Of a stretch of 64,000 bases of DNA, positions 1-10,257 are shown piece after piece. The notes below the pieces were generated by a model that searched no databases, was not told where the DNA came from, and worked only from the letters and a program-made list of their open reading frames with translations. This DNA is from G020354785 sp964521285. Lineage in GTDB: Bacteria; Bacteroidota; Bacteroidia; Bacteroidales; UBA10428. The position numbers and the translations under genes were made by a program. The stretch spans positions 217,472 through 281,471 of the forward strand of contig CAZFQS010000002.1 of NCBI GenBank assembly GCA_964521285.1, written 5' to 3'. How positions within the stretch are numbered: position 1 is the first letter of the stretch; every line of letters begins with the position of its first letter.

Positions 1-372
1 GATATACACTTCGCTGGAAAACAAATTAACGAAATAAGCAAATATTTCTTATCAGCTGACTTATTTGTTTTACCTGGCTTGGGAGGGTTGTCAATTTATC
101 ATGCTATGGTTCACAGCTTACCGGTTATCTCAGCAAGTGCCGATGGTACAGAAAGAGACCTCATTAGAGATGGTTTTAATGGTTATATATTACAAAATGC
201 GAATATTGATGAGTTAGTTTATAAAATAAAAAACTTTTTAAAATATAAGGATTTAAGCACTAAAATGGGCTTAAACTCAAGAAAAATAGTAGATGAAGAA
301 ATTAATATCCATAAAATGGTAAGCGTTTTTCAGCATGCTATTGAAAACAGTATGGATAAATGTTTACCTTAA
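1..372 (+). CDS. Glycosyltransferase, GT4-like, C-terminal part (truncated by window edge)
   Basis: The reading frame is open from the first base, so the gene starts upstream of the window. The visible 123 residues match the C-terminal nucleotide-sugar-binding half of a GT-B fold glycosyltransferase: a DLFVLPG segment, then GLSIYHAM and a PVISASADGTE stretch where GT4 enzymes hold the donor-binding acidic residue, and a final helix of the DEEINIHKMV type. It probably adds a sugar to a lipid-linked exopolysaccharide repeat unit on the cytoplasmic face of the membrane. The next gene begins 16 bases after its stop, which suggests one operon. The acceptor and donor sugars cannot be told from this fragment. 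Confidence 0.75.
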   Translation, partial: DIHFAGKQINEISKYFLSADLFVLPGLGGLSIYHAMVHSLPVISASADGTERDLIRDGFNGYILQNANIDELVYKIKNFLKYKDLSTKMGLNSRKIVDEEINIHKMVSVFQHAIENSMDKCLP

Positions 373-388
373 TCAGTGTAACCAAGTT

Positions 389-1525
389 ATGAAAGAATAT
401 AATTTTTATTTTGTTGGCGATATAATGTTTGATTGGCAAATTCGAAAAAATATAGAAAAATACGGAACATCCCATCCTTTTCAGGCCATTCCTGCAGGCT
501 TATTTAAAAACGGCATTTTGATCGGTAATCTCGAGACCACAATATCTGATAATACTCTTAAACCTCTTAAATATAAAAATGATAAAATCATATCTCCGGT
601 TTATGCTCTGGACAGTTTAAAAAATCTGGGAATACAAATGGTTTCCATTGCAAATAATCATATCTACGATTATGGCAGGGAAGGCTTAACAGATACAATC
701 AAAAACCTTGAGGAGCAAAAAATAAATTATATTGGTGCAGGTAAAAACAAAGATGATGCGAATAGTATCAAAAAAATAGAAATTAGTGGCTGGAAAACAG
801 GATTACTTGCCCGTACATTTACTTGTGAAGCTGCAAATTCAAAATTCAAAAATGATGAACCACAGGCAGCAGAGCTCAATAGAAATCAACTTTTAACTAA
901 TATTAATAGTATAAAAAACAAGTATGATCTGCTGATTATAATATTGCATTTTGGTTTCGAATATTGCGAATATCCGATGTTTGAAGATGTCGTGTTTTGC
1001 AGAAAACTTGTGGATGCAGGAGCTGATATTATTGTAGGTCATCATCCTCATGTTGTACAGGGAATAGAAAAATATAAAAACGGAATAATAGCATACAGCC
1101 TGGGTAATTTTCTTTTTGATACATCAGATACAGATGACAAAAGAGTGAATGAGAGCTTTATTTTGAATATTAAAATCAAGATTAACAAGAACAAAAGAGA
1201 TATGGGTTATTTTATATTTCCTGCCACAAATTCAGGCAACGGACAGGTCTTATTAGTAGAAGGAACCAGAAAAGAAATATTTCTTGACAAGGTAAAAAAA
1301 CTTTCATCAAAGTTAAATGATAAGAATTATAAAGAATTCTCACAAAAAGAGAATACAAAAATTATATATAAAATAAGAAAAGAGGAAATAATAAAATATT
1401 TAAAAAAAGGTAATATAATATACTTAGGTAAGAAAATTAAAAATATAAAACCGATTCATCTTAAACTCTTTATAAATAACATAATCAAACCTTTTAAAAA
1501 AATAAAAAATATAATAATTTTATAA
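389..1525 (+). CDS. CapA-like metallophosphoesterase-fold protein (PGA_cap family)
   Basis: The protein carries the signature blocks of the CapA/PgsA family, related to calcineurin-like phosphoesterases: GDIMFD near the start, GNLETTIS, ANNHIYDYG, HFGFEY, GHHPHVVQG and SLGNFLFD. These hold the putative metal-binding Asp, Asn and His residues. An in-frame ATG at 335 exists but overlaps the previous gene; the ATG at 389 sits directly before the first conserved strand (KEYNFYFVGDIM) and is preferred. There is no obvious signal peptide. CapA homologues occur in capsule and exopolysaccharide clusters with a poorly defined role. The lysine-rich C-terminal ~60 residues may bind membrane or polyanion. 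The next gene starts 2 bases downstream. Confidence 0.82.
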   Translation: MKEYNFYFVGDIMFDWQIRKNIEKYGTSHPFQAIPAGLFKNGILIGNLETTISDNTLKPLKYKNDKIISPVYALDSLKNLGIQMVSIANNHIYDYGREGLTDTIKNLEEQKINYIGAGKNKDDANSIKKIEISGWKTGLLARTFTCEAANSKFKNDEPQAAELNRNQLLTNINSIKNKYDLLIIILHFGFEYCEYPMFEDVVFCRKLVDAGADIIVGHHPHVVQGIEKYKNGIIAYSLGNFLFDTSDTDDKRVNESFILNIKIKINKNKRDMGYFIFPATNSGNGQVLLVEGTRKEIFLDKVKKLSSKLNDKNYKEFSQKENTKIIYKIRKEEIIKYLKKGNIIYLGKKIKNIKPIHLKLFINNIIKPFKKIKNIIIL

Positions 1526-1527
1526 TT

Positions 1528-2910
1528 ATGCTTTTTTTAAAGAATATAATTGAGAACAGGTATATAGTACTGACTAAAAGAGCGCTGGTAAACATTAGAT
1601 ACTATTTAAAGGAACTCAAGGTTATTAAAAAGACTGAATTTCTTAGTGCGGCAGAAATAAAAAATTTTCAGATTAAAAAAATTAAGGAATTGTTGATTTA
1701 TGCTCAAAAAAATGTTCCATATTACAGGGAATTATTTAAAAAAATCAGATTTAATCCTGAAGAATTCAAGGATATAAAAGATATAAAGAAAATTCCATGC
1801 CTTACTAAAGATACAATAACAGATAATATAAACGATTTAATTGCCACTAATGTGTCAAAAAGGCATCTGAAACATACTATTACAGGGGGATCCACAGGTA
1901 GAATGCCAATGGATTTCTATCTTGATAAGAGAAAATCATCAACAATTGAGTTAGCTTACCTTAAATATTTCTGGAATCGTGTTGGGTATAAATTATACGA
2001 CAGGTGTATTGTTTTACGTGGTGAAATATTAAGTAATATCGTTGAAGGGAAAAAGTACTGGAAAATGAATCATATTGTTAACTGGCTAACAATGTCGTCT
2101 TTTCAGTTAAACGATAATACATATGAACTATATATAAACAAAATAAATAAGTTCAGGCCCAGATTTATAATAGCATATCCTTCTGTAATTTATTCTTTTG
2201 CAAAATATTATAAATTCGGTAATATACCTCCTCCTGATTCACTTAAAGCAATAATATGTTCCTCAGAAACTTTATATGACTGGCAAAGAGAATTTATTAC
2301 GAGTATATTTAAGGTGAGGACATATTCATATTACGGCTTATCAGAGAAGTGTTGTATTGCAGCTGAATGTGAAAATTCAACTCATTATGAGTTTGCTCCT
2401 CAATATGGATTTGTTGAATTACTTAACAGAGACGGTGAATGGTGCACAGAAGAAGATGAGAAAGGAGAAATTGTTGCAACAGGTTTTAATAGTCACTCCT
2501 TCCCCTTTATAAGATATAGAACTGAAGATGTCGGCGTTAATACAAAAATACAAAGTGATCATAACAGAAATTGGTTTACAATAAAAAGAATTGAGGGCAG
2601 GATACAGGAGTTTTTTGTGGATAAATTTAATTCCAGCGTAACATTTACATGTTCCGATGAAATGTTCTGGAACGTATTAAATAAAGTCAGTGCATATCAA
2701 TATATTCAGAATGAGCCGGGTAAAGTAACTCTGAATTTAGATGTTAAAGAAATTCTGACAGACGAAGAATTGTTAGATATAAAACGAACATTTAACGAAT
2801 ACTTCCCAAATATTGAATTGGCTATAAAAATAGTTAAAGATATTCCAAAAACCAGGAGCGGAAAATTCAGATATTTAATTCAAAACCTGCCAGTGCGCGC
2901 AATCCGGTAA
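1528..2910 (+). CDS. PaaK/CapK-like adenylate-forming enzyme (phenylacetate-CoA ligase family)
   Basis: This is a 460-residue member of the acyl-adenylate-forming superfamily. The phosphate-binding loop TGGSTGRMP is present, followed by a YYGLSEKC block (adenine-binding region), an FIRYRTEDVG segment and a C-terminal KIVKDIPKTRSGKFR segment with the lysine expected at the adenylation site. Classical PaaK activates phenylacetate; homologues called CapK sit in polysaccharide loci and are thought to activate a carboxylic acid for attachment to or modification of the glycan. The location between CapA and the heparinase-family gene supports such a role here. The true substrate is unknown. Confidence 0.82.
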   Translation: MLFLKNIIENRYIVLTKRALVNIRYYLKELKVIKKTEFLSAAEIKNFQIKKIKELLIYAQKNVPYYRELFKKIRFNPEEFKDIKDIKKIPCLTKDTITDNINDLIATNVSKRHLKHTITGGSTGRMPMDFYLDKRKSSTIELAYLKYFWNRVGYKLYDRCIVLRGEILSNIVEGKKYWKMNHIVNWLTMSSFQLNDNTYELYINKINKFRPRFIIAYPSVIYSFAKYYKFGNIPPPDSLKAIICSSETLYDWQREFITSIFKVRTYSYYGLSEKCCIAAECENSTHYEFAPQYGFVELLNRDGEWCTEEDEKGEIVATGFNSHSFPFIRYRTEDVGVNTKIQSDHNRNWFTIKRIEGRIQEFFVDKFNSSVTFTCSDEMFWNVLNKVSAYQYIQNEPGKVTLNLDVKEILTDEELLDIKRTFNEYFPNIELAIKIVKDIPKTRSGKFRYLIQNLPVRAIR

Positions 2911-2920
2911 TTATTATCAG

Positions 2921-4858
2921 ATGTTTAAGTGGTATATTAGTCGGCTCAAAACAATGTCCATTTCCGAATTATGGTTCAGGACAAATCAAATAATAAAAAA
3001 TGAAATTCAAAAAAGAAAATATTACAGATATATTCCACATATTAATGACTATTCAGTTACAGGTGAAATAAATATACTACCAGAAATTGATTTGAAAAAA
3101 ATTGAATTCCCTGGTAAAATAAAAATTTTCGGAATTGAATTTGATTATACCAGATATATCAACTGGCATCTGGATATCAGTTCCAATAAAACATTTCCCT
3201 GGATTTATTCTAAAGATATTAATATAAGAACCGAAAAATACGGGAGTGCCAAATTCGTCTGGGAAATAAACAGGATGTTGTTTCTTCCATGGATATGTCT
3301 GAATTACAAAATTTCAGGAAATATCAAGTATTTAAAGCTGTTTCAAAACATTATCAAAAGCTGGGCTGAACAAAATCCATATCTGCTGGGTATTAACTGG
3401 AACAGTAATATTGAGATAAACATACGGCTAATTAACTGGGCATTTTGCTGGGAAATACTGGATGCTGCCAGTCTAATTAATAAAGACCCCGAATTTAATA
3501 AATTTGTGTTTGAAAAATGGCTCCCGCTAATATATCTTCATTGTAAATATTCTTACTCAAACCCTTCAAAATTCTCATCAGCAAATAACCATCTTATCTC
3601 TGAGTATGCAGGATTATTTATAGCTACATCACTGTGGAAATTTAAAAAATCAGCAAAGTGGAATAATTATGCAAAATCAGGATTAGAAAAAGAAATTCAT
3701 AAACAACATTCAGAAAATGGCGTTAATAAAGAAGAAGCTGCTGAATATATACAATTTGTCACTGACTTTTTTTTAATTTCCTATTTTGTTGGTATAAAAT
3801 CAAACAATCCTTTCTCTGAAAAATATTACCAAAAACTAAAAAAAATAATCTATTATATATATGACATGCTTGACGGCAAAGGTAATTTTCCCCAGTATGG
3901 AGATGAAGATGATGGCAAAGTAATATTACTAAGTACCAAATCAGGTTTTAATAATTTTAAATCAATACTGACAACCGGGGCAGTCTTATATACTGATCCT
4001 CTACTAAAATCCAAATCAAACGGATTTGATTTAAAAAATATGTTACTCCTTGGTAAAGAAGGCCAAAAATTATTTGATTCTTTAAAAAATGTTCCTGTTA
4101 AAATAAAATCAACTTTTTATGAGAAAGAAGGACATTTTATAATGAAAGAAGTGAAAAATAACAAAGAGATTTATATACATTTTAATGCTGGTCCAACTGG
4201 TTATTTATCTACTGCTGCACATGGCCATGCTGATGCACTTAGTTTTATTATGCATCTTAATGGAAAACCCTTTTTCATTGATTCGGGGACTTATACATAT
4301 CATACAAATCCTGAATGGAGAAAATATTTTGTTGGTACACTCTCACATAATACCATTCGCATAAATGAAGAAAACCAGGCATTGTATGTTGGTCCGACTT
4401 TATGGTTAAATCATTACAGAACAAAACTTATTAAATCTTATACTGACGAAACAACCGACCAAATCATAGCATTCCATAATGGTTATAAAAACATCGGAGT
4501 AATTCATCAGAGAAAATTAATATTTGATAAAGAAAAAGGGATTATTTATCTGAACGATAATATAATTATTACCCGCAGGAGAAAATATTTAATTGAAATA
4601 CTTTTTCACTTACATCCTTCGGTTAATATTAAATCAATTGAAAAAAATATTCTTAAGCTATATGATAAAACAGGGAATGAAGTTCTTTTCAAATCAGATA
4701 AAATATTAAACATGAATGTTATCAAAGGAAAACTCCAGCCCAAATTAGGGTGGTACTCACCTTCATTTTACCAGAAAACACCCACTAACACAATTTATAA
4801 TTCAATATCAGCAGAAAATACGTGTTCATTCAGCACAGAGATTAAAATTCTTAATTAA
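2921..4858 (+). CDS. Heparinase II/III family protein (alginate lyase-like)
   Basis: The 645-residue protein has the two-part layout of the family: an N-terminal alpha/alpha toroid (about residues 90-350) with the motif ANNHLISEY (Asn223, His224, Tyr229, candidate catalytic residues), then a beta-sandwich Hepar_II_III domain that opens with AAHGHADALSF (His434, His436). There is no signal peptide; the start MFKWYISRLKTMSISELWFR is typical of homologues encoded inside exopolysaccharide clusters. Such proteins are presumed to cleave or edit a uronic acid polymer, although activity has rarely been shown. It follows the CapK-like gene by 10 bases and is probably the last gene of that transcription unit, since a 143-bp gap with a hairpin follows. 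Confidence 0.85.
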   Translation: MFKWYISRLKTMSISELWFRTNQIIKNEIQKRKYYRYIPHINDYSVTGEINILPEIDLKKIEFPGKIKIFGIEFDYTRYINWHLDISSNKTFPWIYSKDINIRTEKYGSAKFVWEINRMLFLPWICLNYKISGNIKYLKLFQNIIKSWAEQNPYLLGINWNSNIEINIRLINWAFCWEILDAASLINKDPEFNKFVFEKWLPLIYLHCKYSYSNPSKFSSANNHLISEYAGLFIATSLWKFKKSAKWNNYAKSGLEKEIHKQHSENGVNKEEAAEYIQFVTDFFLISYFVGIKSNNPFSEKYYQKLKKIIYYIYDMLDGKGNFPQYGDEDDGKVILLSTKSGFNNFKSILTTGAVLYTDPLLKSKSNGFDLKNMLLLGKEGQKLFDSLKNVPVKIKSTFYEKEGHFIMKEVKNNKEIYIHFNAGPTGYLSTAAHGHADALSFIMHLNGKPFFIDSGTYTYHTNPEWRKYFVGTLSHNTIRINEENQALYVGPTLWLNHYRTKLIKSYTDETTDQIIAFHNGYKNIGVIHQRKLIFDKEKGIIYLNDNIIITRRRKYLIEILFHLHPSVNIKSIEKNILKLYDKTGNEVLFKSDKILNMNVIKGKLQPKLGWYSPSFYQKTPTNTIYNSISAENTCSFSTEIKILN

Positions 4859-4894
4859 GATAATCTGCCATTGATGGAAAAAATGTAATTGTCA

Positions 4895-4916
4895 ATCAAA
4901 ATGTATTCATTTTGAT
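4895..4916. other. Small perfect inverted repeat after the heparinase-family gene
   Basis: The arms ATCAAAATG (4895-4903) and CATTTTGAT (4908-4916) are perfect complements separated by four bases. The repeat lies 37 bases after the stop of the heparinase-family gene and 86 bases before the AlgD-like gene. No T tract follows, so it could be a weak terminator, an RNA-stabilising hairpin or an operator for the downstream gene. Confidence 0.3.
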
Positions 4917-5001
4917 GTAATCTTTTATGTATATTTAATCACTGAAAATAAACTAATTAGTTAATATTTACATTTAATTATCATTAACAATATTATCATT
5001 T

Positions 5002-6309
5002 ATGAAAATAAGCATATTCGGATTAGGTTATGTGGGTTGTGTGAGCCTGGGTTGTCTGGCCAAAAACGGACATACAGTGACAGGAGTAGATGTAAATGAA
5101 ACAAAAGTAAATCAGATAAATGCAGGCAAAGCAACCATTATTGAAGAAGACATTGATTTAATTATTAAAGAACAATTTAAAAAAAAGAGAATATCTGCCA
5201 CTACAAATTTTAAGCAGGCAATACTTGACACTGAATTATCGATTATTGCAGTAGGTACTCCTTCAACTCCTCAAGGCCACTTAAATCTTAAATACATTTT
5301 TAATGTAGCCGATAATTTTGCAGAAGCTCTGAGAGAAAAAGATAAATTTCATATAATAGCTCTCCGTTCGACAATTATTCCGGGCACCTGCGATCAATTT
5401 GCTGATATTATTGAAAAAAAATCAGGCAAAAAAAGAGAAATTGACTTTGCAGTGATTGCAAATCCTGAGTTTTTAAGAGAAGGCTCAGCTGTTTATGATT
5501 ATTATAATCCCCCTCTTACATTAATTGGTGCAAATAGTGATATTGCAGCAAAAAAAGCAGCAAGTTTATATGAAAATCTTCCTGCCGAGATTATAATCAC
5601 TGATATTAAGGTAGCTGAAATAATGAAATATATCAATAACACTTACCATGCCTTAAAAATATCATTTGCCAATGAAGTAGGTAATATATGCAAATCAATT
5701 GGTATTAATTCACATAAGGTAATGGAAATTTTTACTAAAGATAAGCAACTTAACATTTCCCCATACTATTTTAAACCAGGCTTTGCATATGGGGGTAGTT
5801 GTTTACCAAAAGACCTGAAAGGGCTCCAGACACTGGCACACGATAATTATTTAACAGTACCTGTAATTGAAAATATTGATAAAACCAACAGAATACAGAT
5901 AGAAAGGGCAGTCGAAATACTAACAAAATATAAAAACAAAAACCTGGGATTTATGGGATTGAGTTTTAAGGCAGGCACCGATGACCTTAGAAGCAGCCCA
6001 TCGGTCTCCCTTATTGAGACCCTTCTGGGAAAAGGATTTCACATAAAAATATATGATAACAATGTAAGAATGTCCCAGTTAACAGGTACTAATAAGGAAT
6101 TTATCGATGAACATATTCCTCATCTGACCCAGCTTTTAGTTGATAATCCTGAAGAATTAATTTCTGAATCAGATGTTATAATAATTACTACTAAAGAAAA
6201 AGAATTTGATAATCTTTTAAAGATCATTAAAGATAAACAAATAATTGATTTTGTTTATCTGGCTAAGGACATCCAACAAAAGGGCAATTATTACGGTATT
6301 AACTGGTAA
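5002..6309 (+). CDS. algD: AlgD-like nucleotide-sugar 6-dehydrogenase (probable GDP-mannose 6-dehydrogenase)
   Basis: This NAD-dependent four-electron dehydrogenase oxidises a sugar nucleotide C6 alcohol to the carboxylate. The N-terminal Rossmann motif GLGYVGCVSLG (residues 7-17), the VGTPSTP and NPEFLREGSA blocks and the active-site segment YGGSCLPKD with Cys267 are all present. The sequence resembles Pseudomonas AlgD more than UDP-glucose dehydrogenases: KAGTDDLRSSP, the ANKEFIDEHIPH-like C-terminal block and the terminal GINW are shared features as I recall the family. GDP-mannuronate, the alginate precursor, is therefore the likely product. Substrate specificity is inferred. The glycosyltransferase gene follows after 15 bases. 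Confidence 0.82.
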   Translation: MKISIFGLGYVGCVSLGCLAKNGHTVTGVDVNETKVNQINAGKATIIEEDIDLIIKEQFKKKRISATTNFKQAILDTELSIIAVGTPSTPQGHLNLKYIFNVADNFAEALREKDKFHIIALRSTIIPGTCDQFADIIEKKSGKKREIDFAVIANPEFLREGSAVYDYYNPPLTLIGANSDIAAKKAASLYENLPAEIIITDIKVAEIMKYINNTYHALKISFANEVGNICKSIGINSHKVMEIFTKDKQLNISPYYFKPGFAYGGSCLPKDLKGLQTLAHDNYLTVPVIENIDKTNRIQIERAVEILTKYKNKNLGFMGLSFKAGTDDLRSSPSVSLIETLLGKGFHIKIYDNNVRMSQLTGTNKEFIDEHIPHLTQLLVDNPEELISESDVIIITTKEKEFDNLLKIIKDKQIIDFVYLAKDIQQKGNYYGINW

Positions 6310-6324
6310 TTTTAATTTTTTGTT

Positions 6325-7521
6325 ATGACAAAAGATTTTATCGGTAAACATATTCTGATAATTGTTGAAAACTTACCTCTGCCATTTGACAGGCGAGTAT
6401 GGCAAGAAGCAAATACTCTTAAAGATATGGGGGCAAAAGTCTCTATTATTTGTCCTAAAATGAATGATTATACCAAAAGCTTTGAATGTATTAATAATAT
6501 TGATATATACAGGCATTCCTTACCTAAAGAAGCAAGAGGTGCGCTTGGTTACTTGCATGAATATTCTGTAGCTTTATTCTGGGAATTTGCTATCAGTCTA
6601 AAAATATTTCTAAAGAAAAAGTTCCATATTATTCAGGGCTGTAATCCTCCTGACCTAATATTTCTTGTTGCATTGTTTTACAAATTATTCGGGGTAAAAT
6701 ATATTTTCGATCATCATGATATAAATCCGGAGTTATTTATCGCTAAATTCGGGAAAAAGGGTCTGTTTTATAAGTTAATGCTACTTTTTGAAAAACTTAC
6801 TTTTAAAACTGCAAATTACAGTATAGCTACTAATAATTCTTATCGTGAAATAGCTATTAAAAGAGGCAAAATGAAACCGGAAAAGGTTCAGGTTATAAGA
6901 AGCGGGCCCAGTTTAAACAGGTTAAAAATTACCCAGGGAAATGATAAATATAAAAAAGGGAGAAAATATTTGGTCGGATATGTAGGTGTTATAGGAGAAC
7001 AGGAAGGATTAGATTTGTTACTTGATTCTATTAGAATAATAACTTTAAAAAGAAATGATATACAATTTGGCATTGTTGGAGGTGGTACCGACCTTGAAAA
7101 AATCAAAAATCAGTGTAATGATATGGGATTGGCAGAATATGTGGATTTCTATGGCAGAGTATCCGATGATTTGATGGTGGACATTTTGAATACTGCTGAA
7201 GTTTGCGTAAATCCTGACAAACCCACTGAAATGAATAATCTTTCAACTATGAATAAGATAATGGAATACATGGCACTGAAAAAGCCTATAGTACAGTTCG
7301 ACTTAAAAGAAGGAAGATTCTCAGCCGAAAAAGCCTCCTTATATGCTGAAAATGTAAATACCAGAGACTTTGCAGATAAAATAATTTATTTACTTAATAA
7401 TGATAGAAAAAGAAAAGAAATGGGGGAAATTGGTTATCAAAGAGTTATTAATAAACTATCATGGGAACACGAAAGAAATAAGTTAGTTGATTTATACAAG
7501 ATGATTTTTAAAAATGAATAA
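6325..7521 (+). CDS. Glycosyltransferase family 4 protein
   Basis: The 398-residue protein has a GT-B fold. The N-terminal ENLPLPFDRRVWQEA motif is typical of bacterial exopolysaccharide GT4 enzymes. The FDHHDINPELF segment and the C-terminal GVIGEQEGLD, GGGTDLE, VDFYGRV and CVNPDKPTEMNN blocks belong to the donor-binding domain; the usual E-x7-E region is read as MEYMALKKPIVQFDLKE. It probably transfers a sugar from a nucleotide donor to a lipid-linked glycan. Its position directly after the AlgD-like gene makes a uronic acid donor possible, but that is inference. Confidence 0.88.
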   Translation: MTKDFIGKHILIIVENLPLPFDRRVWQEANTLKDMGAKVSIICPKMNDYTKSFECINNIDIYRHSLPKEARGALGYLHEYSVALFWEFAISLKIFLKKKFHIIQGCNPPDLIFLVALFYKLFGVKYIFDHHDINPELFIAKFGKKGLFYKLMLLFEKLTFKTANYSIATNNSYREIAIKRGKMKPEKVQVIRSGPSLNRLKITQGNDKYKKGRKYLVGYVGVIGEQEGLDLLLDSIRIITLKRNDIQFGIVGGGTDLEKIKNQCNDMGLAEYVDFYGRVSDDLMVDILNTAEVCVNPDKPTEMNNLSTMNKIMEYMALKKPIVQFDLKEGRFSAEKASLYAENVNTRDFADKIIYLLNNDRKRKEMGEIGYQRVINKLSWEHERNKLVDLYKMIFKNE

Positions 7522-7604
7522 TTTATTTTAGCAATACTTGTTCATATAAATAAAAACTAAAAAACATTGAATCAAGTAATTACGAATAAAAATCTTATCG
7601 TAAA

Positions 7605-8819
7605 ATGGAAAGACAAAAAGTATGTGTAATGGGTTTAGGATATATTGGGCTGCCTACCGCATCATTGCTGGCAACCAATGGATATTATGTACATGGTGTT
7701 GATATTATACCTGAAGTAGTAAAAACAATCAATAATGGTAATATACATATTAAGGAACCTGCTCTTGATGCATTTGTTAAATCAGCAGTTCAGTCAGGAA
7801 ACCTGAAAGCCTCACTTGAACCTAATTATGCTGATATTTTCATAATTACGGTACCAACTCCAATAGATGAAAATAACAATCCTAATATTGATTATGTAAT
7901 ATCAGCAACAAATTCTATTGCTCCTTATGTAAAGGATAACAATATTGTTATTCTAGAATCGACATCTCCGGTTGGAACAACTGAAAAATTAGTAGGGATT
8001 TTAAAAAAATTTGGTGTAAACGTCGACAAAATTCACGTTGCCTATTCTCCGGAAAGAGTTTTACCCGGCCAAACAATGAGAGAACTTGTCGAGAACGATC
8101 GAATTGTCGGGGGAATAACCAAAGAAGCAGCTTTGCATGTCATGTTGTTTTATGAGACTTTTATTCAGGGAGAAGTATTAACAACAGATGCTCGAACAGC
8201 AGAAATGACAAAACTAACTGAAAATGCGAACAGGGATGTTAATATAGCCTTTGCAAACGAACTTTCAATCCTTTGTGATAAGTTTGAAATTGATGTATGG
8301 GAATTAATAGAACTGGCAAACAGGCACCCCCGGATAAATATACTCAAGCCAGGCAGTGGTGTTGGAGGCCATTGTATAGCCGTTGATCCCTGGTTTATTA
8401 TTGGAGATGCAGAAAAAGAAGCAAGAATAATTAAAACAGCGCGAGAAATAAACAATTTTAAACCTGTATGGGTTATTAATAAAATACTTGAAGCACGCAA
8501 GAAATTTCACGATACCCACGGTAGAGATTCTGTTATAGGATGCATGGGAATAGCTTTTAAACCGGATATTGATGACCTTCGTGAATCGCCATCATTAAAT
8601 ATAGTATTTCAATTACTAAATGAAAAACTAAATTTAAAGATTGTTGAACCTAATATTAACAAGCATCCCAATCTAACAATTGAAGATATGAATGATGTTG
8701 TAAATCAAGCAGATATAATTATATTTTTAGTCGCACATAAAGAATTTAAAAGCATTAAAATACCCGACGACAAAATAATAATAGACATATGCGGGGTAAG
8801 AAGTGAGTATAACTTATAA
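7605..8819 (+). CDS. wecC: UDP-N-acetyl-D-mannosamine dehydrogenase
   Basis: The enzyme oxidises UDP-ManNAc to UDP-ManNAcA with two NAD+. It shows the Rossmann motif GLGYIGLPTASLLA, VPTPID, the STSPVGTTEKLV block, SPERVLPG, and the active-site segment GVGGHCIAVDPWF with the catalytic Cys257. The last two (SPERVLPG and HCIAVDPWF) are hallmarks of the WecC branch and separate it from the AlgD-like paralogue upstream. The next gene encodes the epimerase that makes its substrate, so together they supply ManNAcA to the surface glycan. Length (404 aa) is normal. Confidence 0.9.
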   Translation: MERQKVCVMGLGYIGLPTASLLATNGYYVHGVDIIPEVVKTINNGNIHIKEPALDAFVKSAVQSGNLKASLEPNYADIFIITVPTPIDENNNPNIDYVISATNSIAPYVKDNNIVILESTSPVGTTEKLVGILKKFGVNVDKIHVAYSPERVLPGQTMRELVENDRIVGGITKEAALHVMLFYETFIQGEVLTTDARTAEMTKLTENANRDVNIAFANELSILCDKFEIDVWELIELANRHPRINILKPGSGVGGHCIAVDPWFIIGDAEKEARIIKTAREINNFKPVWVINKILEARKKFHDTHGRDSVIGCMGIAFKPDIDDLRESPSLNIVFQLLNEKLNLKIVEPNINKHPNLTIEDMNDVVNQADIIIFLVAHKEFKSIKIPDDKIIIDICGVRSEYNL

Positions 8820-8846
8820 GTCTTGTTCTAATTATACCAAAGGAAT

Positions 8847-9986
8847 ATGAAAAAAATTTTAATAGTCTTTGGTACTCGTCCGGAAGCCATAAAAATGGCT
8901 CCTTTGGTTAAAGAGCTTGAAGATAATTCCAGGCTGTTTAATACCAGAGTCTGTGTAACAGCCCAGCACAGAGAAATGTTGGATCAGGTATTATCTATTT
9001 TTGATATTTATCCTGACTATGATTTAAATATTATGAAAGAAGGACAGGACTTATATGATATCACCTCCCATGTCTTACTGGGGGTACGACATGTACTGGA
9101 AGAATTTAATCCGGATTTGTTGTTAGTACATGGTGATACCACTACCTCTACATCATCTGCGCTTGCAGCTTTTTACAAGCAGATACCAGTCGGTCATATC
9201 GAAGCAGGATTGCGCACAGGTAATATTTATTCACCCTGGCCGGAAGAGATGAACCGTTTATTAACCGGACGTTTAACCCGGTTACACTTTTCTCCTACTT
9301 TAACATCAAAGCAAAATCTGTTGAATGAAAACGTGGATGAAAACAATATATTTGTTACAGGTAATACAGTCATTGATTCACTCTATATGGTTTTAAAAAA
9401 AATAAAAGATAACATCAAACTAAAAAATGAAATTATAGAGAAAATATCAAAAGGTGGATATAACTTTAAAAATAATCGTAAAATAATTCTTGTTACAGGT
9501 CATAGAAGGGAAAATTTTGGTGAGGGTTTTATTAATATTTGCGAAGCAGTCAGTGAAATAGCATTAAAATATCCTCATTTTGATATTATTTACCCCGTGC
9601 ATCTTAATCCTAATGTTCAAAAACCAGTATACAGCCTGTTGAAGAATATAAAGAATGTATATCTGATAGAACCGATAGAATATCTTTCATTTGTTTATTT
9701 AATGGAGCAATCATATATTATTCTTACAGATAGTGGAGGAATACAGGAAGAAGCTCCTAGTCTGGGAAAACCCGTCCTGATAATAAGGAATACAACTGAA
9801 CGGCCCGAAGCAGTTGAAGCCGGGACAGTAAAACTTGTAGGTACTGATAAAATGAAAATTGTAAAAGAAATATCAGAATTAATTGATAATGAATCCAATT
9901 ATCTGAAGATGTCAAAGTCAATTAATCCATATGGTGACGGCCAGGCTGCTAAAAGGATTGTTAATGTATTAAAAAACAAACTATAA
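8847..9986 (+). CDS. wecB: UDP-N-acetylglucosamine 2-epimerase (non-hydrolysing)
   Basis: This 379-residue cytoplasmic enzyme interconverts UDP-GlcNAc and UDP-ManNAc. Family blocks seen are FGTRPEAIKMAPL at the N-terminus, TAQHREMLD, VHGDTTTS, HIEAGLRTG, PWPEEMNR, TGHRRENFG and TDSGGIQEEAPSLGKPVL. All recognised catalytic and UDP-binding motifs are intact. It lies 27 bases after wecC and is the last gene before a 271-bp gap, so a wecC-wecB two-gene unit is likely. Confidence 0.93.
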   Translation: MKKILIVFGTRPEAIKMAPLVKELEDNSRLFNTRVCVTAQHREMLDQVLSIFDIYPDYDLNIMKEGQDLYDITSHVLLGVRHVLEEFNPDLLLVHGDTTTSTSSALAAFYKQIPVGHIEAGLRTGNIYSPWPEEMNRLLTGRLTRLHFSPTLTSKQNLLNENVDENNIFVTGNTVIDSLYMVLKKIKDNIKLKNEIIEKISKGGYNFKNNRKIILVTGHRRENFGEGFINICEAVSEIALKYPHFDIIYPVHLNPNVQKPVYSLLKNIKNVYLIEPIEYLSFVYLMEQSYIILTDSGGIQEEAPSLGKPVLIIRNTTERPEAVEAGTVKLVGTDKMKIVKEISELIDNESNYLKMSKSINPYGDGQAAKRIVNVLKNKL

Positions 9987-10257
9987 TTTATTTGAACTTT
10001 GCAGTATTAAATCTAACAACTATTGAAAATGTAAATATTAATCAATCAATTAATTATATTTATACTAAAATTTAAATATTTAGTGTGAAAATGTGATTTA
10101 TATCATCAATAAAAGGATAAACTTTTTCATAAAATTTTCGTATAGTAAAATAGTTCGTTAGTCAATATAAAAAAGTCATTAGTCACATATTTAAATAATT
10201 TCGTCAAAATTTTATCACATAATTTCCATTATTACAAATATTTTAATATGATAGATA